From positions 1 through 34,371 of the forward strand of contig JABDGZ010000016.1 of the NCBI GenBank assembly GCA_013285735.1: DNA of 34,371 nt, in the 5' to 3' direction. Positions 17,204 through 28,161 of this stretch are shown piece by piece. The notes beneath the pieces were generated by a model. It was not told where the DNA came from and ran no database searches. It was given only the letters and a program-made list of their open reading frames with translations. The DNA comes from Candidatus Omnitrophota bacterium. GTDB taxonomy: Bacteria > Omnitrophota > Gorgyraeia > Zapsychrales > Fredricksoniimonadaceae. Position 1 is the first letter of the stretch, and the number at the start of each line of letters is the position of its first letter. The translations under genes and the position numbers were made by a program.

Positions 17204-18161
17204 ACCGGATACGCGGATCAACCCAAATTAATAAAATATCAGCTAAAGAATTACCAACGATCAAAAGAACACTCGCCAGCAAGGTGCTGCTCATGACCAG
17301 ATACACATCCTTGGACCGTACCGCTGTCAAAAGCAAAGAACCCAGGCCAGGCCAGCTGCAGACAATTTCAATCAAAGCAGCTCCACTGAGAAGTGCTGCG
17401 AATTCATATCCTAAAAGAGTGACCAAGGGATTAAAGGCATTGCGCAGGGCATGACGGTAAATGACAACACGTTCAGACAAACCTTTAGCGCGGGCCGCTA
17501 AAATATACTGTTGCCGCAAAACCCCCAGCATATTGCCGCGCATGATCCGCTGTAAAGAAGCCATGGAAGACAAAGAAAGAACAGTCGCTGGGATCACTAA
17601 ATGAAGCATGGTATCCCAGATTTTACCGACGATACTCATATCATCATAATCAGGGCTATGCATGCCTCCCAAAGGCAAGCCTCCCCAACGGCTGGCTGCA
17701 TATAAAACCAATACCGCTAAAAAGAATCCAGGTGTCGAGAATGCCGCAAATGAAAGCACCGAAAGCATTCTGTCCACCCATTGATTACGCCTCAGCGCTG
17801 CCCATATCCCTAAGGGAATACCAATGCCCCAGGTCAAAATCAAACTGGTAAAAGACAAAATAAAGGTATTAAACAAACGACTGCCCAGAACATGGGTGAC
17901 AGGGACATTGTAGTAAAAAGAATATCCCCATTCTCCGTGCAGGATATTCAAAAGCCAATGGCCATATTGCACTAGAAACGGATCATTGAGATGATACAGC
18001 TTTTCATAACGGTCGATAGTTTCCTGAGAGATCTGCGGATTCAACCGCAAACTATCAAAAAAATTCCCCGGTGTTGCATGCATCAGCCAGAAGGTAAAAA
18101 AACTGACTGCCAGCAAAATCAGGATTGAAGAGCAAAGGCGTTGGAGGATATGCTTAAACAT
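17187..18161 (-). CDS. dppB: Peptide-type ABC importer permease, first subunit (DppB/OppB-like)
   Basis: The protein starts MFKHILQRLCSSILILLAVS, a DppB-type first helix, followed by FWLMHATPGNFFD and six membrane helices in all. The EAA coupling loop is AARAKGLSERVVIYRHALRNA, and the end IWVDPRIRYEDKN matches the DPRIRY ending of the family. In-frame ATGs exist at 18176 and 18167. The one at 18176 lies inside the GTCATTCTGAG repeat and adds residues unlike the family, so I prefer 18161, which gives 324 residues. GGGA about 8 nt upstream is only a weak Shine-Dalgarno. The repeat element at 18172-18432 now separates this gene from dppA, so its expression may depend on read-through across the element. 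Confidence 0.9.
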   Translation of the reverse strand: MFKHILQRLCSSILILLAVSFFTFWLMHATPGNFFDSLRLNPQISQETIDRYEKLYHLNDPFLVQYGHWLLNILHGEWGYSFYYNVPVTHVLGSRLFNTFILSFTSLILTWGIGIPLGIWAALRRNQWVDRMLSVLSFAAFSTPGFFLAVLVLYAASRWGGLPLGGMHSPDYDDMSIVGKIWDTMLHLVIPATVLSLSSMASLQRIMRGNMLGVLRQQYILAARAKGLSERVVIYRHALRNAFNPLVTLLGYEFAALLSGAALIEIVCSWPGLGSLLLTAVRSKDVYLVMSSTLLASVLLIVGNSLADILLIWVDPRIRYEDKN

Positions 18162-18171
18162 ACCCATTCCC

Positions 18172-18432
18172 GTCATTCTGAGGAGCGATAGCGACGAAGA
18201 ATCTCATATGATAATTTTATATAAATCATCCCAATTTGGATTAAATTTTTTTACCAGCTCAATCTTTTTATTGCGCAACCAACCCTTGATTTGTTTTTCA
18301 CGTGTTATTGCATTTACTACTTCTTCGAAAACTTCATTGTTTTTATTGGTCAAGATATAGACATACCCTCTTTTATCAATCATTCTCTACATCGCTGTTC
18401 TTTTAGAGATCCTTCGCTTCGCTCAGGATGAC
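18172..18432. mobile_element. 261-bp repeat-bounded element between dppA and dppB carrying a GIY-YIG remnant
   Basis: The left end (18172-18204, plus orientation) begins GTCATTCTGAGGAGCGATAG and ends CGAAGAATCT. The right end (18407-18432) is the inverse: AGATCCTTCGCTTCGCTCAG followed by GATGAC. The two form imperfect terminal inverted repeats pointing outwards. Between them is a 59-codon decayed GIY-YIG nuclease frame. The element interrupts an otherwise tightly packed importer operon. I see no convincing target-site duplication by eye. Whether it moves as a unit or grew by separate repeat insertions is unknown. Confidence 0.6.
18204..18383 (-). pseudogene. Internally deleted GIY-YIG (URI-type) endonuclease remnant
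   Basis: A 59-codon frame starts MIDKRGYVYILTNKNNEVF and continues with NAITREKQIKGWLRNKKIEL and FNPNWDDLYK. The first 14 residues match the GIY half of YhbQ/URI-type GIY-YIG proteins (normally 80-100 residues). The rest matches their C-terminal half (AI-x-REKQIKG-W, NP-x-W-x-DLY). The middle of roughly 35-40 residues, which carries the YIG tyrosine, the conserved arginine and the EH motif, is missing, and the frame is kept across the join. The product should be catalytically dead. Its stop codon lies at the inner end of the left repeat. The family call comes from memory of the consensus. Confidence 0.75.
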
Positions 18433-18454
18433 GAACATCTGTGAGTGTCCAGCA

Positions 18455-20167
18455 TTAAGATCGTACAATATAAATTTCTTCAATATTATGAAACGCCCCG
18501 CCGTTGACGGTGGGTTTTAAATTTCCGAATTTGTTGCGTACGGCGTACATGTCGGTGCTTAATACGGTGTAAATCACCGGCAATTGATCCGCCACGATGC
18601 GCTGGAATTCATCATACAGACCCCTACGTTTATTTTCATCCAGCTCCTGCGCACCCTGGTCATATATTTCATCGATACGTGCCTCCCAAGCGGTGGCAGG
18701 CTTAGCCTGATGAGGGTTCCACAAATGCAAGCCGCCTTTTGAAGCCCATACGTTTTGTCCAAAATGCGGCTCCACCCCGCCGGTTAATCCTATCATTACC
18801 ATATCCCAGTCAAAAGAAGACATCAATTTATTAACCAGGGTATTAAATTCTACCGGCACCAAATTGACCTTCATGCCCACCCGTTCCAAATCTGAACTGA
18901 TGATGGCCGCCATTTGCTCCCGCCCGGTGGTGCCGGAATCGGCAGTATATAAATTAAATTCCACCGGATGGCCCTGAGCATCTTCAAGGGTCTGGTTGCT
19001 GTTTTGATATTTAAATCCTGCTTTTTTCAAAATTGCACGCGCCTCATCTAAATTATAATCATAGACCGTCACATCCGGATTATAAAAAAACCCGCTGCTA
19101 GGGCTCATGGCGCTGATTTGAGGCTGGCCAAAACCATTATTGATAATCTCGATGATCCGCTTCTTATCAATCGCATGCGCCACTGCTCGTCGGAATTCAG
19201 GATTCATAAACCAGGACAATTTAACAGGATCAATAAAAGGATGATGTGTTTGGGGATTGACACCAGGGTTCTGATTAAAGGTGACAAAATTACTGTCATA
19301 ATCAGCTCCTGCTTCATAAATATGAAAATTTTTCTTTGTCTCCAAAGGCTTAAGCAAAGGATAATCACTACCGCTCACCGACGTGGCATCAAGTTCACCG
19401 TCCATAAATTTTAATAACTGGGCCTGAGAGTCCGGGATAATCAAATAAATGATTTTATCCAAATAAGGCAATGCCGCGCCCTGTGCGGACTTTTTCCAAT
19501 AATAAGGATTGCGTTTAAACACCAAACGTTCACCGGGGTGATACTCACTTAACATAAAGGGGCCGGTACCAATGATCTCTCCAGGCGGCGTATCCATGCC
19601 CCAGGTAAAAGAGAATTTCTTTTGCTGTACCGCTTGCACTAAACAATGCTTAGGCAAAATCGACTGGGATAAGGATCTTAAAAAGGGCGCGAATTTAACC
19701 GGCAAGGTAAAACGTACTGTATATTTATCTATTTTTTCAACCTTCAAGGGTTTGCCATGAATGGTCAAAACATCCTTTGAGGACGATGGAATATCAGGAT
19801 TGTAGATCAAATCATTGAAGGTAAAAACAACATCATCAGCGGTAAAATCAACCCCATCAGACCATTTGACATCTTCCCTTAAATGAAAGGTCCATGTAAG
19901 TCCACCGGAGCTAATGGTCCAGGATTGAGCCAGATTAGGAATGACCTTTAATGTGAATGGATCAGCCGTGGTTAGCCCTTCAAAAATCAAGGATGTAACA
20001 GTTGAACTGTTAGCATCAGTGGCAACAATATCATTGAAGGTCTTGGGGTCAGAAGAAGTGGCTAATACGAGACTGCCCCCGTAGCGGCTTGTGGAAGCAA
20101 ACGCTACGAAGGCAGAACAAAAGAAATACCAAATAAAAAAAACAAGAAAAAGTTTATTTCGAGGCAT
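18455..20167 (-). CDS. dppA: Extracellular solute-binding protein, family 5 (DppA/OppA-like)
   Basis: I choose the ATG ending at 20167 because it begins MPRNKLFLVFFIWYFFCSAF, a signal peptide ending AFVAFA. An ATG 22 codons upstream would place a charged stretch before it. The mature protein (570-residue precursor) shows the family 5 pattern: YGGSLVLATSSDPKTFND, PNLAQSWTISSGGLTWTFHL, VKWSDGVDFTADDVVFTFND, GTGPFMLSEYHPGERLVFKR and FRRAVAHAIDKKRI. No lipobox cysteine is visible at the signal cleavage site, so it is probably free in the periplasm. It delivers the ligand to DppB/DppC; the ligand may be peptides, but nickel, opines and sugars are known for relatives. The gene overlaps the secG end by 14 nt. 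Confidence 0.92.
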   Translation of the reverse strand: MPRNKLFLVFFIWYFFCSAFVAFASTSRYGGSLVLATSSDPKTFNDIVATDANSSTVTSLIFEGLTTADPFTLKVIPNLAQSWTISSGGLTWTFHLREDVKWSDGVDFTADDVVFTFNDLIYNPDIPSSSKDVLTIHGKPLKVEKIDKYTVRFTLPVKFAPFLRSLSQSILPKHCLVQAVQQKKFSFTWGMDTPPGEIIGTGPFMLSEYHPGERLVFKRNPYYWKKSAQGAALPYLDKIIYLIIPDSQAQLLKFMDGELDATSVSGSDYPLLKPLETKKNFHIYEAGADYDSNFVTFNQNPGVNPQTHHPFIDPVKLSWFMNPEFRRAVAHAIDKKRIIEIINNGFGQPQISAMSPSSGFFYNPDVTVYDYNLDEARAILKKAGFKYQNSNQTLEDAQGHPVEFNLYTADSGTTGREQMAAIISSDLERVGMKVNLVPVEFNTLVNKLMSSFDWDMVMIGLTGGVEPHFGQNVWASKGGLHLWNPHQAKPATAWEARIDEIYDQGAQELDENKRRGLYDEFQRIVADQLPVIYTVLSTDMYAVRNKFGNLKPTVNGGAFHNIEEIYIVRS

Positions 20168-20522
20168 TCGTCGCTGGTTCTGGCAGCGCCATTGGCTTAG
20201 GAGACTCAACCTTGACTTGGACGTCATTCTCATCCTGAGCTTGAGCTGGTTCTGATTTTGGGACCGTGGCTAACAGTTTCTTATTAGCCATCAAAGACTT
20301 ATCCCCTTTCGAGGAATTAAAAGCCAGGATCAAGGACGTACTTAAAAAAATTACCGCAAAAATCGTCGTTAAACGTACCATGAACACATTTGTTTGTGTC
20401 CCGAACATAGACTCCGCAGATTGAAAAGTCTCGGTCAAACCACCGCCGCGACCTGCCTGCATTAATATGCAGATCACCAAGAGCACACAAACAATGACAT
20501 GAATAACAAGAATAAAACCCAT
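20154..20522 (-). CDS. secG: Protein translocase subunit SecG
   Basis: A 122-residue protein with two membrane helices (about 3-20 and 50-68) joined by the family loop ILMQAGRGGGLTETFQSAES and MFGTQTNVFMVRLTT. It supports the SecYEG channel during SecA-driven export. Beyond residue 70 there is a hydrophilic Pro/Glu/Lys tail that is variable in the family. A good Shine-Dalgarno (TAGGAG) precedes the ATG. The order pgk-tpiA-secG is a common bacterial arrangement, which supports the call. Confidence 0.93.
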   Translation of the reverse strand: MGFILVIHVIVCVLLVICILMQAGRGGGLTETFQSAESMFGTQTNVFMVRLTTIFAVIFLSTSLILAFNSSKGDKSLMANKKLLATVPKSEPAQAQDENDVQVKVESPKPMALPEPATNASK

Positions 20523-20534
20523 GAATTTAAACTC

Positions 20535-21293
20535 CTATTTTTTAGCACCCTTAACGATGGCCGCAAAAGAAGGTGCTTTTAAACTTGCCCCTCCGACTAG
20601 AGCCCCGTCGATATCTGCTTGAGCCATTAATGAAACAACATTGTCCGGCGTTACACTGCCGCCGTATTGAATGCGCACACTGTTGGCTATTTCTGTATTG
20701 AACATCTTCCCCAATAATTGACGGATAAACACATGCACTTCCTGGGCCTGGTCAGGAGTGGCTGTTTTTCCGGTGCCTATGGCCCAGACAGGCTCATAGG
20801 CCAAGACCACTTTTTTCATTTCTTCACTCGACAAACCACTTAAAGAACCTTCAGAGTGATCCTTGATAATATCAAAAGTTTTATTAGATTCACGCTGAGC
20901 TAAATTTTCCCCCACACAAACGATGGGTGCAAGACCATTCTTTAAGGCTGCGCGCAGGCGCTTGTTAACTGTTTCATTTGTCTCGTTAAAAAACTGACGG
21001 CGCTCGGAGTGACCGATAATCACATAACTTACACCTAAATCTTTAAGCATCGGCCCAGAAATTTCTCCGGTAAACGCACCAGCATCTTCCCAAAATATAT
21101 TCTGAGCACCCAAGGCAATACCTGTGTCTGTCAAAGTATCCGCCACATCTGCCAGCGCTGTAAAGGGTGGGCACAGGACAATATCTACACCTGCCACATC
21201 CACTATTTCGCGCTTAAGATCATTAGCCAAAACAATGGCCTCATGTGGTGTTTTATTTAATTTCCAATTACCTGCAATGATTGGCTTACGCAT
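20535..21293 (-). CDS. tpiA: Triosephosphate isomerase
   Basis: A 252-residue protein, normal length. It interconverts dihydroxyacetone phosphate and glyceraldehyde 3-phosphate in glycolysis. Catalytic residues are in place: Asn9 and Lys11 (AGNWKLNK), His95 (VIIGHSERR) and Glu167 ([14 protein letters not shown]). The phosphate-binding loops [10 protein letters not shown] and [10 protein letters not shown] are near the end. The gene follows pgk by 12 nt, with AGGA before the ATG, and precedes secG by 12 nt. Confidence 0.97.
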   Translation of the reverse strand: MRKPIIAGNWKLNKTPHEAIVLANDLKREIVDVAGVDIVLCPPFTALADVADTLTDTGIALGAQNIFWEDAGAFTGEISGPMLKDLGVSYVIIGHSERRQFFNETNETVNKRLRAALKNGLAPIVCVGENLAQRESNKTFDIIKDHSEGSLSGLSSEEMKKVVLAYEPVWAIGTGKTATPDQAQEVHVFIRQLLGKMFNTEIANSVRIQYGGSVTPDNVVSLMAQADIDGALVGGASLKAPSFAAIVKGAKK

Positions 21294-21305
21294 GATAACA
21301 AATTC

Positions 21306-22487
21306 CTATTTTTTATCGTTAAGTGCCGCGATACCTGGCAATTCTTTACCTTCTAAAAATTCCAGCGATGCTCCGCCGCCGGTGGAAATATGTGTCATCT
21401 TGTCTTCCAAACCGAATTTGGACACGGCTGCTGCAGAATCTCCCCCGCCGATAATCACCGTCACATCTTTTAAAGAAGCCAGGTAGTCCGCAATCGCACG
21501 GGTTCCCTTGGCATAGGCATCGCGTTCGAAAACTCCTAAAGGACCGTTCCATACAACGGTTTTAGATTTTGAAAGGATTTCTTCGTAACGCTTGATGGTC
21601 TTGGGACCAATATCCAAGCTTTCCCATCCATCAGGAATCACATCTGAAATCTTGCAATCATCACTCGTAAAACTTTGGGTAATGACGAAATCCGTCGTCA
21701 AAGCAAACTCAACGCCGGCTTTTTTAGCCTGTTCCATCAATTCACGGGCTAAATCAACTTTGTCTTTTTCAAGTTTAGAATTACCGATATTAATTCCCTG
21801 CGCTTTTAAGAATGTATACGCCATTCCGCCGCCGACGATAATGCTATTGGCCTTGGGGATTAAATTCTTGATCAATTCGATTTTATCCGAAACCTTGGCC
21901 CCGCCTAAAATGACTGTCAGCGGACGTTTGGGATGATTAATAGCACTTCCTAAATACTGCAATTCTTTTTCAATCAAAAACCCTGCCACCGATGGTAAAT
22001 AGGCGGTGATTCCAGCCGTCGAAGCATGGGCACGGTGCGCTGTACCAAAAGCATCATTGATATAAACATCTGCCAAGGACGCCAATTCTTTAGCAAAGGC
22101 AGGATCATTCTTTTCTTCGGCTTTATGAAAACGTAAATTCTCCAGCAAAACCACCCGTTCAGTTGATTTACTTATGGATTCTTTAACCGCTGGGCCAATA
22201 CAATCATTTAAAAGTAATACTTTTTCTTTTAACAATTCTTCTAAACGCTTGGCTACAGGAGCGAGTGAAAATTCCTTCTCAAAACCAGCTCCCTTGGGAC
22301 GGCCCAGGTGGCTCATCAGAATAACCTTGGAAACGCCATTATTTAAAGCATATTGAATCGTCGGTAAAGCAGCGGCAATACGACGGTCATCCGTAATATG
22401 TTCCCCGTCCAACGGAACATTAAAATCAACACGGATAATAACCTTTTTACCCTTAATATTAATATCCCGCACAGTCATTTTCTGCAT
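21306..22487 (-). CDS. pgk: Phosphoglycerate kinase
   Basis: A 393-residue protein, full length. It transfers phosphate between 1,3-bisphosphoglycerate and ADP in glycolysis. Motifs include [14 protein letters not shown] near the start, [38 protein letters not shown], the nucleotide-binding stretch GPLGVFE and the glycine-rich GGGDSAAAV and [11 protein letters not shown] Shine-Dalgarno GAGGA lies 7 nt before the ATG. It is the first gene after the consensus promoter at 22535-22562. The glyceraldehyde-3-phosphate dehydrogenase gene that often precedes pgk is not here; a sugar-nucleotide gene occupies that place. Confidence 0.97.
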   Translation of the reverse strand: MQKMTVRDINIKGKKVIIRVDFNVPLDGEHITDDRRIAAALPTIQYALNNGVSKVILMSHLGRPKGAGFEKEFSLAPVAKRLEELLKEKVLLLNDCIGPAVKESISKSTERVVLLENLRFHKAEEKNDPAFAKELASLADVYINDAFGTAHRAHASTAGITAYLPSVAGFLIEKELQYLGSAINHPKRPLTVILGGAKVSDKIELIKNLIPKANSIIVGGGMAYTFLKAQGINIGNSKLEKDKVDLARELMEQAKKAGVEFALTTDFVITQSFTSDDCKISDVIPDGWESLDIGPKTIKRYEEILSKSKTVVWNGPLGVFERDAYAKGTRAIADYLASLKDVTVIIGGGDSAAAVSKFGLEDKMTHISTGGGASLEFLEGKELPGIAALNDKK

Positions 22488-22534
22488 AATTTAATCCTCG
22501 TCTATTCCTTAATATATATTTATAAAATCGCAGT

Positions 22535-22562
22535 ATTATACCGAAGAGTGCTATTTTGTCAA
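22535..22562 (-). promoter_or_regulatory. Consensus sigma-70 promoter upstream of pgk
   Basis: On the minus strand TTGACA (22557-22562) and TATAAT (22535-22540), both perfect, are separated by 16 nt. They lie in the 100-nt gap between the fcl stop and the pgk start. A transcript start near 22528 gives a leader of about 40 nt containing the GAGGA ribosome site. This is probably the main promoter for pgk-tpiA-secG and the genes that follow. Confidence 0.85.
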
Positions 22563-22587
22563 AGATTCCCTGTTGACACTGGAGAGT

Positions 22588-24546
<1,959 letters not shown>

Positions 24547-24547
<1 letters not shown>

Positions 24548-25962
24548 CAATATGCCCCTTTGCCTTTAACAACCACTGGAAAAGTTTGAAATAATATATA
24601 CAAATCCAACCAAAAAGACCAGTTCTTTATATACCAAATATCCCATCGTAATAATTTATCAAAAGACAGATCACTGCGTCCCCGGATTTGCCAAAGCCCC
24701 GTAATCCCCGGACGTATCCCCAAACGCTTTAACTGGCGCAGGTCTTCTTTTTCCAACTGGGCTATAGGAAACGGCCTCGGCCCCACCAGGCTCATATCTC
24801 CTTTGAGCACATTTAATATTTGCGGCAATTCATCAAGGCTATAGCGCCGTAAAAAAGCACCCATCCCGGTAATACGCGGGTCTTTTTTGATCTTAAAAAT
24901 AGGCCCGTCCACCTCATTCTTATCTTTCAGTTGGGATAACAACTCGTCGGCATTAATGACCATGCTGCGGAACTTATACATATTAAACACCTGGCCATAA
25001 CGGCCATACCGTCGGGACCGGTAAAACACCGGTCCCGGGCTGTCCATTTTGATAAGTACCGCCAGTACTATAAAAACGGGCAGCAAAAAAATCATTAACA
25101 AAAATGATAAGGCAAAATCAAATACCCTCTTGAGCCTTTGGCGGTAATTAACATCAATGTCAGAATATTCCAGGATAGGGATGATCCCGATATTAAATTT
25201 AATAAAATCGTGGGCCATGTATTCATACCCCTGCGGCACCACCCTGACCGCCAATCCTTCTTCCCTCGCTATTTCTAATAATTTAATAAAAGTCTGATGG
25301 TCCGGATAAATCGTAATAAAAATATTTTGGATAAATTCCCGGTGAATAATTCCTTCAAGCCCATCCAATTTGCCCAAGACCGGCCATTTCTCGCAATGGC
25401 CAACCTTATTGTCATCCAAAAAGCCTTTGATCTTCAACCCTAAGGCCGGACGCCGGTTAATTTCGTTGGCGAGCGACAAGCCGATTTTTCCGGCACCGAT
25501 GATCAGCGTATTAAAATTATTGTAACCGTTGCTGACTAAATAATTAACCAACAGTTTCTTTAATACCCGCCAAATGGAACAAAATACCGTGATCACCACG
25601 GCATTGAGTATCATCACACTGCGGGGAAAATCATGGACCTTTAAAAGGAAAGCCAAGACAATGACGACCAGGGTTGAAACACAGATGGATTTGACAACTT
25701 CCCAAATTTCCAGGCTCTCTAACTGTTCACGACGGGTATGATAAAGACCATGGGTATAATGAAAAAATAGAATTAAAAGCGTCCACAGCATAAACAATAG
25801 TCTGAAAGGATCTACTTCGGAAAAAAGGGCTTGAAAAGAAACGCTAAAAGGTACGGTTTGAGGCCTGAAAAGCAATACCAGATAAAATGCCAAAACGATA
25901 CAAACCACGTCAATGGCGGCGTATATGCTGATAATTAAAATAGATTGAAGGCGTGATTTCAT
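24547..25962 (-). CDS. Polyprenyl-phosphate hexose-1-phosphate transferase (WbaP/WcaJ/CpsE type)
   Basis: A 471-residue initiating enzyme that transfers a sugar 1-phosphate to undecaprenyl phosphate at the inner membrane. Four or five N-terminal helices (about 7-125) are followed by a Rossmann-like domain ([18 protein letters not shown]), a fifth hydrophobic segment ([20 protein letters not shown]) and the C-terminal catalytic domain with [41 protein letters not shown] (the Asp-Glu pair), MSLVGPRP and [18 protein letters not shown]. This is the full two-part architecture. The donor sugar is not predictable by eye. Its start overlaps the upstream transferase stop by 4 nt (ATGA). Confidence 0.93.
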
Positions 25963-26705
25963 TTTTTAAATGAATCCATGATTAAATAGATTAAAAACAG
26001 ACTGTTTCCCACCAGATACCTTTTCCATAATCGCCCAGGCTCACAACAAAGGCGAAAAAACCACTCTAAGCCGCAACCCCGCATCCACTGAGGAGCTTGA
26101 GGTTTTGTCCCCGCACAAAAATCAAAAGCAGCACCTGCGCCCACCATCACAGGGGCATTCAATAAGGGCCTATGTAATTGCATCCAAAAATCCTGTTTAG
26201 GAGACCCCAATCCCACCCAGACTATATCAGCAGCAGAACTATTGATGCGATCAATAATCTCTTGATCCTCCTGCCAAACTCCAGACTTAAACGGCGGAGC
26301 ATAAGTACCGACGATCAAAATTGCCGGATACGCCTCCCGGAGCTTTTGCTGTAATTGCTTCAACGTATCTTCCGTCGCTCCATAGAAAAAATGTCGCAGC
26401 CCCAAATCCTGCCCGTGATTACATACCTCCAACATTAAATCCGGGCCATAGGTGCGCGTGACTTCTTTACAGCCACGGGCTCGTGCAAGCCAGACAACCG
26501 GCATGCCGTCAGGCGTGACCATCCCCGCCCCATTGACTGCGGCGGCATACAAAGGGTCTCGACGTGCATCCACCAGGGTTGACACCGGAGCCACACAAAC
26601 ATAGATACGCTGTTTTTGCCCAATCCATGAGCAGATCTGCCCAACAGCCAAAACAGGATTGACCCGGCTGACATTAACCCTTAGCAGGCAAATGGTTTTG
26701 AGCAT
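25959..26705 (-). CDS. WecG/TagA/CpsF family glycosyltransferase (GT26)
   Basis: A 248-residue protein. Family landmarks: VTPDGMPVVWLARARGC (about 63-79), FFYGATEDTLKQL, WVGLGSPKQDFWM, then GAGAAFDFCAGTKPQAPQWM, GLEWFFRLCCEPGRLWKRYL. Members add the second sugar (often N-acetylmannosaminuronate or N-acetylmannosamine) to the undecaprenyl-linked first sugar, which fits the adjacent WbaP-type gene. The start overlaps the Wzy-like gene by 32 nt, with no later ATG that keeps the N-terminal core. The cysteine in FCAG and the TKPQAP form (usually R-AP) are slight deviations. Donor unknown. Confidence 0.9.
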   Translation of the reverse strand: MLKTICLLRVNVSRVNPVLAVGQICSWIGQKQRIYVCVAPVSTLVDARRDPLYAAAVNGAGMVTPDGMPVVWLARARGCKEVTRTYGPDLMLEVCNHGQDLGLRHFFYGATEDTLKQLQQKLREAYPAILIVGTYAPPFKSGVWQEDQEIIDRINSSAADIVWVGLGSPKQDFWMQLHRPLLNAPVMVGAGAAFDFCAGTKPQAPQWMRGCGLEWFFRLCCEPGRLWKRYLVGNSLFLIYLIMDSFKK

Positions 26706-28161
26706 AAGGCAGCATCCTATGTTTTATTGTTATCCCCAAAATCGTCCAAACAGGGATAGCCGTGTAAGGCAGCTCAAAAATCAAAAAGAAATCTGCCGAT
26801 ATAAACCAATTAAGAAGAATAGCGCATAGCAGTATTCCTGTCCAATCCTTTAAAGAGTAGAAGTCCCGCAACAGACCGCCCCATAAATAGACGAGGGCCA
26901 AAATCATCGCTAAACCGATAATCCCGGCGCGATAAATCATGTAAAGAAAAGAATTATGCGCCCCGACCCATCCGTCCGTGTATTCTGTGCATGCTACCCA
27001 ATTATATTTAAAAATTGCCGGAGAATATTGTGGCCGGCCAAATGAAAACCCAAATAAAGGTTTATAGTGGCGATACTCTAGTACCATGTCCCTCCAAATA
27101 TAAAAACGAAAACGCGTGTCTTCTATTTTATCCTCTAAGATTTCCTTATTCTTTTCAATAACATAATTTCGCGCAACAGACTTTTCTACAACAAGCTTTT
27201 CTGCAACAGACTTTTCTACAACAGGCTTTTCTACAGCAAGATGATTATCCACAACACATTTTTTTTCTTTTAATAAGCATCCATGACGCATTCTCTGTAA
27301 AAATATTTTAATAGCATCCGGCTTTTCCGGAGAACTACCTACCGGATGAAAAAGATACTTCCCTCGAGAAGGTTCTTGATACATGTTAGATGCCAAAGGT
27401 CCTACTTTGTTTACAAGGATGGTTTTCCACACACCTGTTTGACTGGACTTAAACAAAACTATCCCCACCACCAGACATCCTAACACCATCCCAATAATTC
27501 TTACCCGCTGGTCCTTACAAAACATAAAGAAAAATATAATAACTATAAAAGCAATCGTTATTAAGGTTGATAAAAAAATCGTTCTAGAAAAAACATAAAA
27601 CAATACCCCGTAAGGCATAAAAATTAAAGTTGCTCCAATCAAAATCACTCGTTCCTGCACACTCTTTGCCTGCAATGCCAGGATGACTGCAATAATGACT
27701 AAAGAACATGGCCAAAAAGAACTGAATTGATGAAAAATAAAACTTAGCAAGATCAAAGCAATGAACAATCGCCTTATCCCCTGCCCCCCCAGATCATCCG
27801 ACCAAAATGAATATCCCAAAATTATAAAAAGGGGATAATAAAATAACGCTGCATCACGCAAAGCCAAAGGCCCCCAGGCAAAGTAGCCTGAAAATGCCTT
27901 GAATAAAATAAAAACAAGATATGCCCCCAGTACCCAACCCCAACGCCCCCATTTCCATTGTTGCCGCACGCTTTTGACCATAAGAAGTATCAAAGAAACG
28001 CCAAGAAGAATTTCCCCTATAAAAATCGGAAAATCCAAGAATGAAAATTCAATACGCAGCTGAGCAAAGGCATTCCCAAATAAGACATATCCCAGGCTCA
28101 CTACCACGATAAGGGCCATGCCGATGCGATCAATCCAGATATCCTGAACATCCGTCTTCAT
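26674..28161 (-). CDS. O-antigen polymerase/ligase-like membrane protein (Wzy/WaaL family)
   Basis: A 495-residue protein with about ten membrane helices. Helices fill residues 13-255 and 405-475. Between them lies a long extracytoplasmic loop (about 257-400) containing RFRFYIWRDMVLEYRHYKPL, FGFSFGRPQYSP and GWVGAHNSFLYMIYRAG. The H-N-S-F-L pattern after a large loop is typical of O-antigen ligase-domain proteins (Wzy_C/PF04932), which polymerise or attach glycans at the periplasmic face. Residues about 310-335 carry a V-x-EK-x repeat coded by a 15-nt tandem repeat (27174-27240), which is not part of the family core. Polymerase and ligase roles cannot be separated by sequence reading. It overlaps GT4 by ATGA. 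Confidence 0.82.
   Translation of the reverse strand: MKTDVQDIWIDRIGMALIVVVSLGYVLFGNAFAQLRIEFSFLDFPIFIGEILLGVSLILLMVKSVRQQWKWGRWGWVLGAYLVFILFKAFSGYFAWGPLALRDAALFYYPLFIILGYSFWSDDLGGQGIRRLFIALILLSFIFHQFSSFWPCSLVIIAVILALQAKSVQERVILIGATLIFMPYGVLFYVFSRTIFLSTLITIAFIVIIFFFMFCKDQRVRIIGMVLGCLVVGIVLFKSSQTGVWKTILVNKVGPLASNMYQEPSRGKYLFHPVGSSPEKPDAIKIFLQRMRHGCLLKEKKCVVDNHLAVEKPVVEKSVAEKLVVEKSVARNYVIEKNKEILEDKIEDTRFRFYIWRDMVLEYRHYKPLFGFSFGRPQYSPAIFKYNWVACTEYTDGWVGAHNSFLYMIYRAGIIGLAMILALVYLWGGLLRDFYSLKDWTGILLCAILLNWFISADFFLIFELPYTAIPVWTILGITIKHRMLPYAQNHLPAKG
27174..27240 (-). repeat. 15-nt tandem repeat inside the Wzy-like gene
   Basis: Four and a half units on the plus strand follow CAACAGACTTTTCTA with one- or two-base changes (27174-27188, 27189-27203, 27204-27218, 27219-27233, partial to 27240). 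They encode V-[VA]-EK-x in the extracytoplasmic loop. The unit length is a multiple of three, so copy-number change would keep the frame. Confidence 0.85.

Noticed and set aside
20168-20233. 22-codon upstream extension of dppA inside secG
   Set aside because: It puts a charged stretch in front of a clear signal peptide and has no ribosome site; the start at 20167 fits better.
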